DNA of 64,000 nucleotides from Acetomicrobium flavidum. Lineage in GTDB: Bacteria > Synergistota > Synergistia > Synergistales > Acetomicrobiaceae. Shown piece after piece: positions 48,985-58,243 of this stretch (position 1 is its first letter; the number at the start of each line of letters is the position of its first letter). The notes below the pieces were generated by a model. It was given only the letters and a program-made list of their open reading frames with translations, searched no databases and had not been told where the DNA came from. A program made the position numbers and the translations under genes. The DNA is taken from positions 124,001 through 188,000 of the forward strand of contig NZ_FSQZ01000001.1 in NCBI RefSeq assembly GCF_900129645.1. Direction: 5' to 3'.

Positions 48985-50784
48985 ATGTATGTCGATGTAT
49001 TGGTGCCCGGTATATGGTGGCACCCTTTGACCTATAGCACTCCTCAAATCGTAGAGACAGGCTGCAGAGTGGTCGTCCCTATGGGACCACGCGGCGGGAA
49101 GAGAGTTGGATTTGTGCTGGCCGTTAAGGAAAAACTGGATGAAAAGCCCTCCTACGAGATCAAGGAAGTCACGGAAGTACTAGATCAAGTTCCTCCGCTT
49201 AACGAAGAGCTGTGGAGTTTAAGCGAATGGATATCCCGCCAGTACCTATGCAGCCAATCCGAGGCATTAAGGCTTATGTGTCCGCCTCAGGTGACTAAAG
49301 GCTGTAACGTTGACCATCAAGACTTATCGCGACAAAAACCTTCAAGGGGCACTTATCAGGAAAGGTGCTTCTATGAGGCAAGCGACGAGAAAAGATATGC
49401 GAGATATGTAGATATCATAGAGGAAGCTGGCTACGGCCTGGTTTTTTTCCCCGAAGAGACCGTAGCCAGATCTTTTTGGGACATCCTTCCGTGCCATATT
49501 AAGAAAAAGGGTTTGCTGTGGCCCTCAGGCGGCGGCAAAAAAGGCTTCGATGCCTGGTTGAAGACGAGACGGGGGGAGGTCTCAGTCATCGTGGGGTCTG
49601 CTGGTTTGCTTTTTGCGCCGCTTGCTCCAATAGATTTTATCCTGATAGAAGAGGAAGCAAGCTCTTCCTATAACTTCGCAAGATACCCCTACATATCATT
49701 GCGTCACATTGCGGCAAAAAGGGCTCAAACTTGGGGGGCTACGCTGATATTTGGAGGGCGAATGCCTTCGTCCAGGGTCTATTTATTGAAGAAACCGCAG
49801 CTTGAGGAAAAACCTAAAGGTCAAATTCATTTCGTCAACATAAGGAAAGCTAGCTGTCTTGAGCTTCCCGGCGTAACCCGGGGGATTCCCATCAGCTCGA
49901 CGCTTCTAACTTCGTCGCTGGACGCCGTAAATAGCGGTAAAATTGCTCTTTGGATATTGGACCGCAAGGGGTACGTCGGCGAGATTTCATGCGAGGAATG
50001 CGGTTGGATGATGACGTGCCCCGAATGTGGGAGCCTTTGCAGGCTTACCCGGGATATCGTCGTTTGCCCAATCTGTGGGAAAAGGTATGAGATGCCCACG
50101 GTCTGCCCTTCGTGCATGTCAAACTTCATAATGGGAAGGAGGCCGGGCATCGAGGCCCTTTATCGGATAGCGCGCAGCCTGGTCGACCCTGCCATACCTG
50201 TCCACACATGGTATAAGGAAGAAAGCGGCAAGAAGCGAAGAACTATGGTGCTCAACGACCTAAAAGATGGCGGGATAATAGTCGGCTCCAGGTTATCGGT
50301 GACGTTCTGCGACGACTGCTTTGTGGGAGTGGTAGGCTGGGTGGACGCTGACGCCGAAGCGAGAAGGCCGTTGTACGACGCGCGTTTTACGGCATTTAGC
50401 ATGATATGGGAGTCACGCTGCAGGGGCAAAGATCCCGATAGCAGAAATGTGATAGTGCAGTCAAGAACGCCTTACCGCGGTTGGCAAAGAGGATTGCGCC
50501 GCGGATGGCATTTGTTTTGGGACGAAGAACTAGCAGAAAGGCGTGAGCTCGGTTTCCCGCCCTTTGAGCTTTTAGTCGAGATAACGGGCCCACTGAAAAT
50601 CACAGACGACATCCTTCCATCCCTTGACAAATCGGGATTTGCCGTGTATAAGCCAATAGCCGACGAGGGTCGTTTGTGGGTAAAGACCAAGGACTTGAAG
50701 AACATGCGAGAGGCATTGAAACCCTTTTTTCACATTTCCCGATCCAAGGTCGGCTTTCCTAAAATAAGAATCTGGAGAGATTGA
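48985..50784 (+). CDS. priA: PriA homologue with degenerate helicase motifs
   Basis: A 599-residue protein, shorter than the usual 700-800 residues. The N-terminal DNA-binding part (VPGIWWHPLTYSTPQ, GCRVVVPMGPRGGKRVGFV), the eight-cysteine zinc region (CEECGWMMTCPECGSLC, then CPICGKRYEMPTVCPSC) and the C-terminal FPPFELLVEITG segment are all PriA-like. Walker A is absent: where GVTGSGKTE is expected the sequence reads FYEASDEKRYARY (about 129-141). Walker B DEEH is replaced by EEEAS. It is intact and in frame, and der follows. It is probably an ATPase-dead PriA that still loads the replisome; Deinococcus radiodurans PriA is a known case of this. Confidence 0.85.
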   Translation: MYVDVLVPGIWWHPLTYSTPQIVETGCRVVVPMGPRGGKRVGFVLAVKEKLDEKPSYEIKEVTEVLDQVPPLNEELWSLSEWISRQYLCSQSEALRLMCPPQVTKGCNVDHQDLSRQKPSRGTYQERCFYEASDEKRYARYVDIIEEAGYGLVFFPEETVARSFWDILPCHIKKKGLLWPSGGGKKGFDAWLKTRRGEVSVIVGSAGLLFAPLAPIDFILIEEEASSSYNFARYPYISLRHIAAKRAQTWGATLIFGGRMPSSRVYLLKKPQLEEKPKGQIHFVNIRKASCLELPGVTRGIPISSTLLTSSLDAVNSGKIALWILDRKGYVGEISCEECGWMMTCPECGSLCRLTRDIVVCPICGKRYEMPTVCPSCMSNFIMGRRPGIEALYRIARSLVDPAIPVHTWYKEESGKKRRTMVLNDLKDGGIIVGSRLSVTFCDDCFVGVVGWVDADAEARRPLYDARFTAFSMIWESRCRGKDPDSRNVIVQSRTPYRGWQRGLRRGWHLFWDEELAERRELGFPPFELLVEITGPLKITDDILPSLDKSGFAVYKPIADEGRLWVKTKDLKNMREALKPFFHISRSKVGFPKIRIWRD

Positions 50785-50798
50785 AGCGGTGAATCAAA

Positions 50799-52121
50799 AT
50801 GGGTAGAAATGGCGATGTAGTTGCGATAATAGGAAGGGCAAACGTAGGTAAATCTACGCTCTTTAACAGAATAGTGCAGAAGCGCCTGGCAATAGTCGAC
50901 GACATCCCGGGCGTGACCAGAGACCGGATTTACGCGCGAGTCGAATGGTCAGGCAAATCCTTTTACCTTGTCGATACCGGAGGTTTCCCCAACGACGACG
51001 AACCGCTCTTAGACGCAGTAGGCAGGCAGATTGCCAGGGCAATTGAGGAAGCCAATGTCATCATCTTGGTGATCGATGGAAGAGAGGGCATATTGCCACA
51101 GGACGAAAAGATAGCGGAGATACTTAGGAAAAGCAACCGCAAGGTAATTGTGGCCGTCAACAAGATAGACGAGCCCATGCATGAGCATCTAATTTACGAT
51201 GCCTACAAACTTGGATTTGAGGATGTTGTGGGGGTAAGCGCCGAACACAACAGGAACATCTCAAACTTACTAGACATCGTTGTGGCCCATGTAGACGAAG
51301 AGACAGTCGAGGAGGACGAAGACGACGCCATCAAGATCGCCATAGTCGGGAGGCCAAACGTCGGGAAATCAAGCATATTTAACGCGCTGATAGGAGAGGA
51401 AAGGGCCATAGTCAGCGATATACCCGGAACCACCAGGGATTCGATCGATACGGTCATCACATATGAAGGCAAGAAATATCTTCTCATCGACACCGCCGGA
51501 TTAAGAAAGAAAAGCAGATTGAAGGACGACATCGAATTTTATTCGCTTCTGAGGGCCGAACGCTCCATGGACAGGGCCGACGTAGTGCTGCTCGTAATCG
51601 ATGTCACGGAGGCGGTGACTGAGCAGGACAAGCGCATAGCCGGCATGGTCTTTGAAAAGGGAAAGGGCCTTGTCGTTGCCTTGAACAAGTGGGACTTGCT
51701 TCCCGAGGGACAACCTAAATTGGGAGACAGCATAATCAAATTCGCAAAGGAACAGCTCTACTTCACCAACGACGCTCCCGTAATCACTACGTCTGCTTTA
51801 TCAAAGAGGAACATTCTCAAGATCTTCGACGTTTGCAACGAGATTTACACTTTAAGACAAACCCGTATACCTACTTCCATCTTAAACAGAATGGTCCGCG
51901 ACATCGTTTCGTTTCAAAGGTTGCCCTCTGACGGTAAGGGGAGATTTTTAAACATCTTCTACGTAACACAGGTCGAAACGGCACCGCCATCCTTCGTTTT
52001 CTTCGTAAACGACCAAAATTTGGTCGATAAACCCTTTGAGCGAAAAATTATCAATGAATTGGTTAAAGTTGGCAATTTCAGGGGCGTTCCGGTGAGAGTT
52101 TTTTGGAAAAATAGGCGTTAG
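50799..52121 (+). CDS. der: Ribosome assembly GTPase Der
   Basis: A 440-residue GTPase with two tandem G domains (G1 GRANVGKST near 10-18 and GRPNVGKSS near 184-192) and a C-terminal KH-like domain ending in PVRVFWKNRR. Both DTGG/DTAG and NKID/NKWD motifs are intact. Essential for 50S assembly. It is the last gene of the operon. Confidence 0.96.
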   Translation: MGRNGDVVAIIGRANVGKSTLFNRIVQKRLAIVDDIPGVTRDRIYARVEWSGKSFYLVDTGGFPNDDEPLLDAVGRQIARAIEEANVIILVIDGREGILPQDEKIAEILRKSNRKVIVAVNKIDEPMHEHLIYDAYKLGFEDVVGVSAEHNRNISNLLDIVVAHVDEETVEEDEDDAIKIAIVGRPNVGKSSIFNALIGEERAIVSDIPGTTRDSIDTVITYEGKKYLLIDTAGLRKKSRLKDDIEFYSLLRAERSMDRADVVLLVIDVTEAVTEQDKRIAGMVFEKGKGLVVALNKWDLLPEGQPKLGDSIIKFAKEQLYFTNDAPVITTSALSKRNILKIFDVCNEIYTLRQTRIPTSILNRMVRDIVSFQRLPSDGKGRFLNIFYVTQVETAPPSFVFFVNDQNLVDKPFERKIINELVKVGNFRGVPVRVFWKNRR

Positions 52122-52126
52122 CTGGC

Positions 52127-52155
52127 TTGACCGCAGCATTTAAAGCATTGATAAT
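52127..52155 (+). promoter_or_regulatory. Promoter of the HU gene
   Basis: TTGACC, a 17-base spacer and GATAAT, about 45 bases before the start codon. Confidence 0.65.
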
Positions 52156-52199
52156 TATCGATGGAGACAGGATCTCTTAAATTCAAGGAGGTGTAAAGG

Positions 52200-52478
52200 A
52201 TGACCAAGAGCGACATCGTCAATGAGGTTGCGAAGGCTACGGGTTTAAGCAAGAAGGATGCGGCAAGCGCCGTTGATGCCTTCATCAAGAGCATAGTCGA
52301 TGCCCTTTCCAAGGGAGAAGAAGTTCAGATAATGGGGTTTGGAACCTTCGAGGTGCGCAATAGGGCTGCCAGGAAGGGTCGCAACCCTCAAAACCCGACG
52401 GAAATCATCGAGATACCGGAAAAAAAGGTCCCTGCATTTCGAGCCGGAAAGATGCTAAAGGAAGCAGTAGGCAAATAG
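52200..52478 (+). CDS. hup: DNA-binding protein HU
   Basis: A 92-residue nucleoid protein. [21 protein letters not shown], the [18 protein letters not shown] arm and ending [15 protein letters not shown] are classic HU. AAGGAGGTGTAAAGG upstream. Its own promoter is just ahead. Three structured elements follow. Confidence 0.96.
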   Translation: MTKSDIVNEVAKATGLSKKDAASAVDAFIKSIVDALSKGEEVQIMGFGTFEVRNRAARKGRNPQNPTEIIEIPEKKVPAFRAGKMLKEAVGK

Positions 52479-52503
52479 TACTTTTTTATTCGCTGACATC
52501 AAG

Positions 52504-52576
52504 CCCCTTGTGCCCAACAGTGCTTGAAAATTGAACTGATCGATGATAAAATTCAAAGCACAATGGGCTCAAGGGG
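52504..52576 (+). repeat. Large imperfect hairpin between hup and rimP
   Basis: Stepwise pairing of CCCCTTG with CAAGGGG, GCCCA with TGGGC, GTGCTT with AAGCAC, GAA with TTC, and AATT with AATT gives a long stem with small internal loops. The central loop contains a promoter-like sequence. No T-run follows immediately. It could terminate hup transcripts in concert with the next element, or act as a protein-binding region. Confidence 0.6.
52524..52552 (+). promoter_or_regulatory. Possible promoter of the rimP-nusA-infB operon
   Basis: TTGAAA, a 17-base spacer and TAAAAT, lying inside the large hairpin. Transcription from it would begin near 52559 and meet a terminator about 30 bases later. Confidence 0.5.
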
Positions 52577-52588
52577 GTAAATTTTTGG

Positions 52589-52619
52589 AGAGTGGGCAAA
52601 TTCCCACTCTTCTTTTTTT
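52589..52619 (+). terminator. Intrinsic terminator upstream of rimP
   Basis: AGAGTGGG and CCCACTCT arms with a 6-base loop, then TCTTTTTTT. It lies between the candidate promoter and rimP. Confidence 0.9.
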
Positions 52620-52650
52620 AAGATAATCGGAACTCGGAGGAAGATTTGCC

Positions 52651-53142
52651 ATGCAGAAAATGAATGATGAAATGGCGAAGGTCGAAGAGGAAATAAAGCA
52701 AGCAATAGAAAACATGGGGTATGACTTCGTTGGCATGGAGCTGGTCCACGAACACGGCAGGATGATACTGCGGATATACATCAACACTGCCGGGGGAATA
52801 AATATAAAGGATTGCGAGATAGTATCTCGAAGGGTGGACAAGATCCTTGACGCAAAAGAGGAACTTTTCGGCGGAAGATACTACCTGGAGGTAAGCTCTC
52901 CGGGTTTAGATGCACCTCTGTTTTACATAAAAGATTACAAGGCAAACATAGGCAAGACGGTTCGCATCAGGACACATGAGCCGATCGAATCGAGACGGAA
53001 GTTCAAGGGCAAGATTATAGACGTCTTAAGCAACAATGATGTCAAGCTGCTCCTTGAGGACGGAACATGCGCATTGATTGCTTTTCAGAATATTTCGAAG
53101 GCACGCCTAGTGCCAGAACAAGAAAACGACGATGACAAGTGA
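52651..53142 (+). CDS. rimP: Ribosome maturation factor RimP
   Basis: A 163-residue 30S maturation factor. GYDFVGMELVHEHGRMILRIYIN and YYLEVSSPGLDAPL are characteristic; the C-terminal SH3-like domain follows. GGAGGA lies 9 bases before the ATG. First gene of the translation/transcription-factor operon. Confidence 0.94.
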   Translation: MQKMNDEMAKVEEEIKQAIENMGYDFVGMELVHEHGRMILRIYINTAGGINIKDCEIVSRRVDKILDAKEELFGGRYYLEVSSPGLDAPLFYIKDYKANIGKTVRIRTHEPIESRRKFKGKIIDVLSNNDVKLLLEDGTCALIAFQNISKARLVPEQENDDDK

Positions 53143-53172
53143 GCGATTGTTTTAAAGAGGGAGATGGTAGCA

Positions 53173-54291
53173 ATGGAATTAGGAAAGGATTTCATGCGAG
53201 CATTAAAACAAATAGAGTCCGATAAGGGATTGCCCATGGACGTGATAATTTCTAGTATTGAAGCGGCATTAGTCTCGGCCTACAAGAAATATAAAGGTGC
53301 GAACACAAACGTCGAGGTAGAGCTTGACTCCGAAAACGGTATCATAAAGATATTCGAGATCAAAGAAGTCGTGGATACGGTAAAAAATCCCACTTACGAG
53401 ATATCGCTCGAGGAGGCAAGGTCGCTTGGCTTCGACGTCGATCGCGGTGAAACGGTTAAGATAGAGGTTTCGCCTAGGGATTTCGGCAGGATCGCCGCTC
53501 AGACGGCAAGGCAAGTAATCATACAAAGGCTTAAGGATGCCGAGCGTCAAATAATATACAACGATTTCTCGGGAAAGGTAGGGGAGACCGTAACCGGCGT
53601 CGTCTTTAGAGATGAAGGGGGACAGGTCTTGGTCCGAATAGGAGATAAAATCGACGCCATATTACCCCGCGAGGAGCGGATACCTACGGAACATTACCGT
53701 CCCGGAGACAGGAAGAAGTTTTACGTTCTGGACGTGCGCAAGACCTCAAAAGGACCTCACATATTTTTGTCCAGATCTCATCCCGGGCTTTTGAGGAACT
53801 TGCTGGAAATAGAGGTACCCGAGATAAAAGAAGGGGTCATCGAGATCAAAAGCATAGCCAGGGAGGCGGGCATCAGAAGCAAGGTTGCCGTAACTACACT
53901 TGATCCCAACGTTGACCCCGTTGGAGCATGTATCGGAACGAAGGGAAACAGGATTAAAGCCATAAGCGACGAGCTTGCAGGCGAGCGAATTGATGTTATC
54001 ATTTGGAGTAGCGATCCGATAACGTATATAAAAAATGCCTTGTCGCCAGCTAAAATAGTCAAGGTTGAGCCAAGGTTGGATGAGGACAAGGCGGTTAACG
54101 TCTACGTAAGACCTGACCAGTTGTCCTTGGCCATAGGCAAGGGGGGCCAGAACGTGAGGCTTGCGGCCAAGTTAACCGGCTGGAAGGTGGACATTCATGT
54201 GCTGGAACCTGATCGTCTTCCGACGTTACAGGACCTTTTCGAGGATATAATTAAGGGGGAATTGCCCAAGGAGTGGGAAAAGAAGGAATGA
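53173..54291 (+). CDS. nusA: Transcription termination/antitermination factor NusA
   Basis: A 372-residue NusA: N-terminal RNAP-binding domain (ELGKDFMRALKQIESDKGLPMD), S1 domain (about 130-200, with GETVTGVVFRDEGGQVLVRIGD), and two KH domains (DPVGACIGTKGNRIKAIS and LSLAIGKGGQNVRLAAKLTGWKVDI split by the linker). It lacks the C-terminal acidic repeats of Proteobacteria. The start is ATG 53173 with GAGGGAG 9 bases upstream. It may regulate its own leader. Confidence 0.94.
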   Translation: MELGKDFMRALKQIESDKGLPMDVIISSIEAALVSAYKKYKGANTNVEVELDSENGIIKIFEIKEVVDTVKNPTYEISLEEARSLGFDVDRGETVKIEVSPRDFGRIAAQTARQVIIQRLKDAERQIIYNDFSGKVGETVTGVVFRDEGGQVLVRIGDKIDAILPREERIPTEHYRPGDRKKFYVLDVRKTSKGPHIFLSRSHPGLLRNLLEIEVPEIKEGVIEIKSIAREAGIRSKVAVTTLDPNVDPVGACIGTKGNRIKAISDELAGERIDVIIWSSDPITYIKNALSPAKIVKVEPRLDEDKAVNVYVRPDQLSLAIGKGGQNVRLAAKLTGWKVDIHVLEPDRLPTLQDLFEDIIKGELPKEWEKKE

Positions 54292-54566
54292 ACAAAAGGA
54301 GACGTCCTCGAACTTGCGTAGCCTGCAAGACGGAAAAGCCAAAAAGGGAACTAATCAGAATCGTGAGATCCCCCGAAGGACGCGTTTATGTAGATCTTAC
54401 CGGTAAGGGTCAGGGAAGGGGAGCCTATGTCTGTGACAATATCGATTGCATTGAACTGGCAAGGAAGAAGGACTTGCTCTCCAAGGCGTTAAAGGTTGAG
54501 GTTCCTCGGGAGGTATATGAGGAGTTGCTTAAAAAGGTAGCCGAAACCGAAGGTGCCGGCCAGTGA
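54288..54566 (+). CDS. ylxR: YlxR family RNA-binding protein
   Basis: A 92-residue DUF448/YlxR protein: RRPRTCVACKTEKPKRELIRIVRSP and GRGAYVCDNIDCIELARKK are the signature, with four cysteines. Acts as a nucleic-acid-binding regulator in Bacillus relatives. ATG overlaps nusA's stop as ATGA; a GTG at 54273 is the alternative. Confidence 0.9.
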   Translation: MNKRRRPRTCVACKTEKPKRELIRIVRSPEGRVYVDLTGKGQGRGAYVCDNIDCIELARKKDLLSKALKVEVPREVYEELLKKVAETEGAGQ

Positions 54567-54588
54567 ATTTCCAAAGGGGGAATGGCAT

Positions 54589-56583
54589 TTGGGAAAAAGA
54601 AAAATAAGAATTTACGAATTGGCAAAGATGTTAAATATCGACAATAAAGACCTCTTGCAAATAATACAAGATCTAGGGGTGGAGGCTAAAAGTCATATGA
54701 GCTCTATCGATACGGACGTGGCACAAATTATTGAGGAGACGCTGCGCGAAGAAAAGGAATCAAAGTTAGGCAAAAGGAGCGAAGAGGTTGCGACAACCTT
54801 GGACACCTTAGAGATAAGCGAAGGTTCAACTGTCGAAGATGTGGCAAATCGCCTTGGAAAGCCCGCGACGACTTTGGTCAAAGAATTGATCTCGGCAGGC
54901 TTCATGGTACCGGCCAATGCCGTGATCAATGAGGATATAGCAAAGACCATAAACAAGGTATTAGGCGTGAACGTAAAGATCGTCCCAGCAAGCGCTGAGA
55001 CAAAAGACGAACCCAGGGTCAGGACGGTTGAACCAAAGAAACATGAAAAGCCCAAGAACTTGTTGCCCAGGCCTCCAATAGTAACCGTAATGGGTCACGT
55101 CGACCACGGCAAGACGACGCTCCTGGATTATATAAGAAAGACTAACGTCACCGCACGGGAGTTCGGAGGAATAACACAGCATATCGGCGCTTCCGTGGTA
55201 GAGCACAACGGCAAGAAGATTGTGTTTCTCGACACGCCAGGCCATGAGGCTTTCACCTCCATGAGAGCAAGGGGAGCGCAGGTAACGGACATAGTCGTAC
55301 TGATCGTTGCGGCTGACGACGGAGTGATGCCTCAAACGATAGAGGCGTTGAATCACGCCAAAGCTGCAAACACCCCAATAATCGTGGCCATAAACAAGAT
55401 CGACAAACCCTCAGCCAAACCCGACAGGGTGAAACAACAGCTTGCGGATCTGGGCCTCATCCCAGAAGAGTGGGGCGGAGATACGATCATGGTCGAGATA
55501 TCCGCCAAGACGGGGCTAAACGTGGACCAGCTCCTTGAAATGATATTGCTGGTAGCAGAGATGAACGAGTTGGTGGCAGATTACGAGGCTACTCCCCAGG
55601 GCGTGGTCATAGAAGCGGAGCTTGACAAGGGGAAAGGACCTGTAGCTAACGTAATCGTCCAACAGGGGACCTTAAGAAGGGGAGATATCCTGCTTTTCGA
55701 GACGACCTGGGGGCGCGTGCGGGCTATGATGGACCATCTTGGGCGCAACGTCGACGAGGTCACGCCAAGCTTGCCGGCCAAAATATTGGGCCTGGAAGAT
55801 GTCCCGCAGGCCGGTGAGAGATTTATTAAGGTAGACGACGAAAGAGCAGCCCGAGAGGCCGTTGAGCAATACATGGAAAAGAAGCGACAACAGGAGATGC
55901 AAGCTGTAAAGAGGACCTCCCTTGAAGAGCTCTTTGAACAGATGGAGAAGGGAGAAAAGCCCGTAGTAAGGATGATACTGAAATCGGACGTGCAGGGTAC
56001 CTTGGAGGCAATCAAATCTTCGTTGATGCGACTGGCCGTAGAAGAGGTAGGCATTGAAGTAGTCCATGAAGGCGTAGGAAGGATAACCGAATCAGACGTA
56101 ATGCTGGCCGATGCCTCCAACGCCATAATAATAGGCTTTAACGTCCGTCCAGACGGAAATGCCAAAAAATTGGCCGAGCAAAAGGGCATACAAATAAGGC
56201 TGTACAGGACCATCTACGACGTGATTGACGACGTAAAGGCAGCCGTCGAAGGCATGCTTGCCCCGAAATTGAAGGAACAAATTTTAGGAGAAGCCGAGGT
56301 ACGAGCTGTCTTTAAGGTGCCCAAGGTTGGGCAAATTGCCGGATGTTACGTAAGAGAAGGCGTGATAAAGCGGAACGCCAAGGCCAGGGTCATCAGGGAC
56401 GGCGTCGTGATATGGGAAGGCTCATTGTTGAGCCTAAAGAGATTTAAAGACGACGTGAGAGAGGTCAACGCCGGCTATGAATGCGGGATAGGCTTGGCCG
56501 GATTTCAGGACTTGAGAGAAGGCGACATTATAGAAGCGTTCGAGGTAGTGGAGGAAAAACGTCATCTGAGTGATGTTTCATGA
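54589..56583 (+). CDS. infB: Translation initiation factor IF-2
   Basis: A 664-residue IF-2 with a short N-terminal region. N-terminal IF2N domains ([21 protein letters not shown] and a second at about 90-140), G domain from G1 GHVDHGKTT near 170, DTPGHEAF and NKID, then domains II-IV. TTG at 54589 is chosen because AAAGGGGG lies 8 bases upstream; an upstream GTG (54553) lies in ylxR. Confidence 0.95.
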   Translation: MGKRKIRIYELAKMLNIDNKDLLQIIQDLGVEAKSHMSSIDTDVAQIIEETLREEKESKLGKRSEEVATTLDTLEISEGSTVEDVANRLGKPATTLVKELISAGFMVPANAVINEDIAKTINKVLGVNVKIVPASAETKDEPRVRTVEPKKHEKPKNLLPRPPIVTVMGHVDHGKTTLLDYIRKTNVTAREFGGITQHIGASVVEHNGKKIVFLDTPGHEAFTSMRARGAQVTDIVVLIVAADDGVMPQTIEALNHAKAANTPIIVAINKIDKPSAKPDRVKQQLADLGLIPEEWGGDTIMVEISAKTGLNVDQLLEMILLVAEMNELVADYEATPQGVVIEAELDKGKGPVANVIVQQGTLRRGDILLFETTWGRVRAMMDHLGRNVDEVTPSLPAKILGLEDVPQAGERFIKVDDERAAREAVEQYMEKKRQQEMQAVKRTSLEELFEQMEKGEKPVVRMILKSDVQGTLEAIKSSLMRLAVEEVGIEVVHEGVGRITESDVMLADASNAIIIGFNVRPDGNAKKLAEQKGIQIRLYRTIYDVIDDVKAAVEGMLAPKLKEQILGEAEVRAVFKVPKVGQIAGCYVREGVIKRNAKARVIRDGVVIWEGSLLSLKRFKDDVREVNAGYECGIGLAGFQDLREGDIIEAFEVVEEKRHLSDVS

Positions 56584-56909
56584 CGGGCGTTCCAAAGATA
56601 TTTCTGGCAATAACATTGATGACCATAAGGATACCTTCTGCCGGAAGTCTAAAGGATAGGCGTCATGTCGTTAAGTCGTTGATCGACCTTTTAAGGAAAA
56701 GGCTAAACGTATCCGTTAGCGACCTTGGCCCCGACAACACTTGGGACTTGGCCTATATAGCCGTGGCTTCGGTTACCTCTTCCGCCAAAGAGGCCGAAAG
56801 CCTGCTTGACGCGGTGGAACGCAGCGTCCTTTCAGCTGAGGCTAAAAACGGATTCGAGATAATTAATTTCGATCGTGAGGTTGAGTATTATGGACAAATT
56901 AAGGGTTGA
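56580..56909 (+). CDS. DUF503 (YlxP-like) protein
   Basis: A 109-residue protein of DUF503: LTMTIRIPSAGSLKDRRHVVKSLIDLLRKRLNVSVSDLG-type opening (here LMTIRIPSAGSLKDRRHVV) and the ferredoxin-like fold pattern. Its place between infB and rbfA matches ylxP of Bacillus, a suspected ribosome factor. ATGA overlap with infB; the end overlaps rbfA. Confidence 0.9.
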   Translation: MTGVPKIFLAITLMTIRIPSAGSLKDRRHVVKSLIDLLRKRLNVSVSDLGPDNTWDLAYIAVASVTSSAKEAESLLDAVERSVLSAEAKNGFEIINFDREVEYYGQIKG

Positions 56910-57270
56910 ACGAGTCAACAAGGAGATGATGAGAGAGATCTCCGAGTTCCTTTTAAATAACACCAAAGACCCAACTTTAAAGAAAGCAGTGATCACCGAG
57001 GTCAGATGCACCAACGACTTGAGCCTGGCTAAGGTATACTTCACCTCAATCGATAAATCCGAATTGGAAGAGATAGGCAAGTCGCTCAATAATCTGGCAG
57101 GGGCCCTGAGCGGGATAGTGTGCAGGCAGATGAGGTTAAGGATAGCCCCGAAGCTCGTCTTTGTGGTCGACGACAGCGAGGATAGGGCTCAACGGATAGA
57201 GGCGTTATTGAACAAGATAGCTCAAGAAAACCCCAAGGATGATAAGGACGACGAAGGCAGTCATGAATGA
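56890..57270 (+). CDS. rbfA: 30S ribosome-binding factor A
   Basis: A 126-residue KH-domain protein: MDKLRVERVNKEMMREISEFLL, AVITEVRCTNDLSLAKVYFT and MRLRIAPKLVFVVDDSEDRAQRIEALL are RbfA hallmarks. ATG with GAGG upstream. The C-terminal tail is acidic (DDKDDE). It overlaps nrnA by 8 bases. Confidence 0.94.
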   Translation: MDKLRVERVNKEMMREISEFLLNNTKDPTLKKAVITEVRCTNDLSLAKVYFTSIDKSELEEIGKSLNNLAGALSGIVCRQMRLRIAPKLVFVVDDSEDRAQRIEALLNKIAQENPKDDKDDEGSHE

Positions 57271-58243
57271 CCAGGCTACCCTGAAGGACATTGCGAAAGC
57301 AATAGAAAAAAGGGACATTTGGGCAATATTCGTTCATGAAAGGCCTGACGGAGATGCGATAGGCTCCGGAAGCGCTTTTTATTGCTGGGGAACTGAAATG
57401 GGCAAAAAGTGTCTGTGGGGAGGGACGCATCCCGTACCAAAGGTGTACGAGTTCCTCCCTTACGTTGATGTTTACCAAGTGCTTGAAAGGGTTCCCGATC
57501 AATTAAAGGGACCAGACAGGGCAATAATCGTTCTGGATACGAGCAACCTGTCGAGGTGCGTTGCCGGCATTGAAGACGATCTGACTTTGATTGTCAACAT
57601 AGATCATCACATGGACAACCAAAGATTTGGGCACCTAAATTACGTTGATCCCACATCCTGCGCGACCGCCGAGATAGTGTGGGATCTGTTTAAGGAATCC
57701 GAACACCCGATTCCCAAGGATTCCCTTTTGGGAATCTATACCGGCATAATCACCGATACAGGTCATTTCACCTATTCAAACACGACATCCAAGGCCCATG
57801 CAATAGCTCGAGATATCTTAAACACAGGCATAAACCCAGAACAGATCTTCAGGCACATATACGCCAATCGAAGCCTTGCAGGCTTAAAGCTATGGGGGTA
57901 CGCCTTCATACGCGCTTTGTCCACTTCTAATGGGAAGGCAGTAATAAGTTGGCTTAAACTTGAAGACTTTGAAAAGCTCGGTGCCGACTCCTATGACTCG
58001 GAGGGGATAGTCAACCAGCTTTTATACGTCAGAGGAGCCGCAATAAGCGCGCTGCTCACGGAAGGGGAAGACGAAGTGCGCGTCAGCTTCAGGTCGATAA
58101 CGGGCGTGTCAGTCAGGGAACTGGCTCAAAAATGGGACGGAGGAGGACATCCCCAGGCTGCTGCCTGCAAACTTCGCCTGCCTTTAGAGAGGGCAGTAAA
58201 AACTGTACTCCAGACGCTCGAGGAATACACGCAAGATGTATAG
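57263..58243 (+). CDS. nrnA: DHH/DHHA1 phosphoesterase (NrnA-like)
   Basis: A 326-residue oligoribonuclease/pAp-phosphatase type enzyme. Motif HERPDGDAIGS near 25-35, IVLDTSN, NIDHHMDNQRFG, and the C-terminal DHHA1 motif KWDGGGHPQAAAC. It lies between rbfA and truB as in many Firmicutes. The start at 57263 overlaps rbfA. Confidence 0.92.
   Translation: MNDQATLKDIAKAIEKRDIWAIFVHERPDGDAIGSGSAFYCWGTEMGKKCLWGGTHPVPKVYEFLPYVDVYQVLERVPDQLKGPDRAIIVLDTSNLSRCVAGIEDDLTLIVNIDHHMDNQRFGHLNYVDPTSCATAEIVWDLFKESEHPIPKDSLLGIYTGIITDTGHFTYSNTTSKAHAIARDILNTGINPEQIFRHIYANRSLAGLKLWGYAFIRALSTSNGKAVISWLKLEDFEKLGADSYDSEGIVNQLLYVRGAAISALLTEGEDEVRVSFRSITGVSVRELAQKWDGGGHPQAAACKLRLPLERAVKTVLQTLEEYTQDV

Noticed and set aside
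48985-50784. priA as a pseudogene
   Set aside because: The frame is intact with conserved zinc cysteines and ends, so I treat it as a real protein with lost ATPase motifs rather than a broken gene.
55581-56213. 210-codon open frame antisense to infB
   Set aside because: Infers no family, lacks a ribosome-binding site, and lies wholly inside infB.
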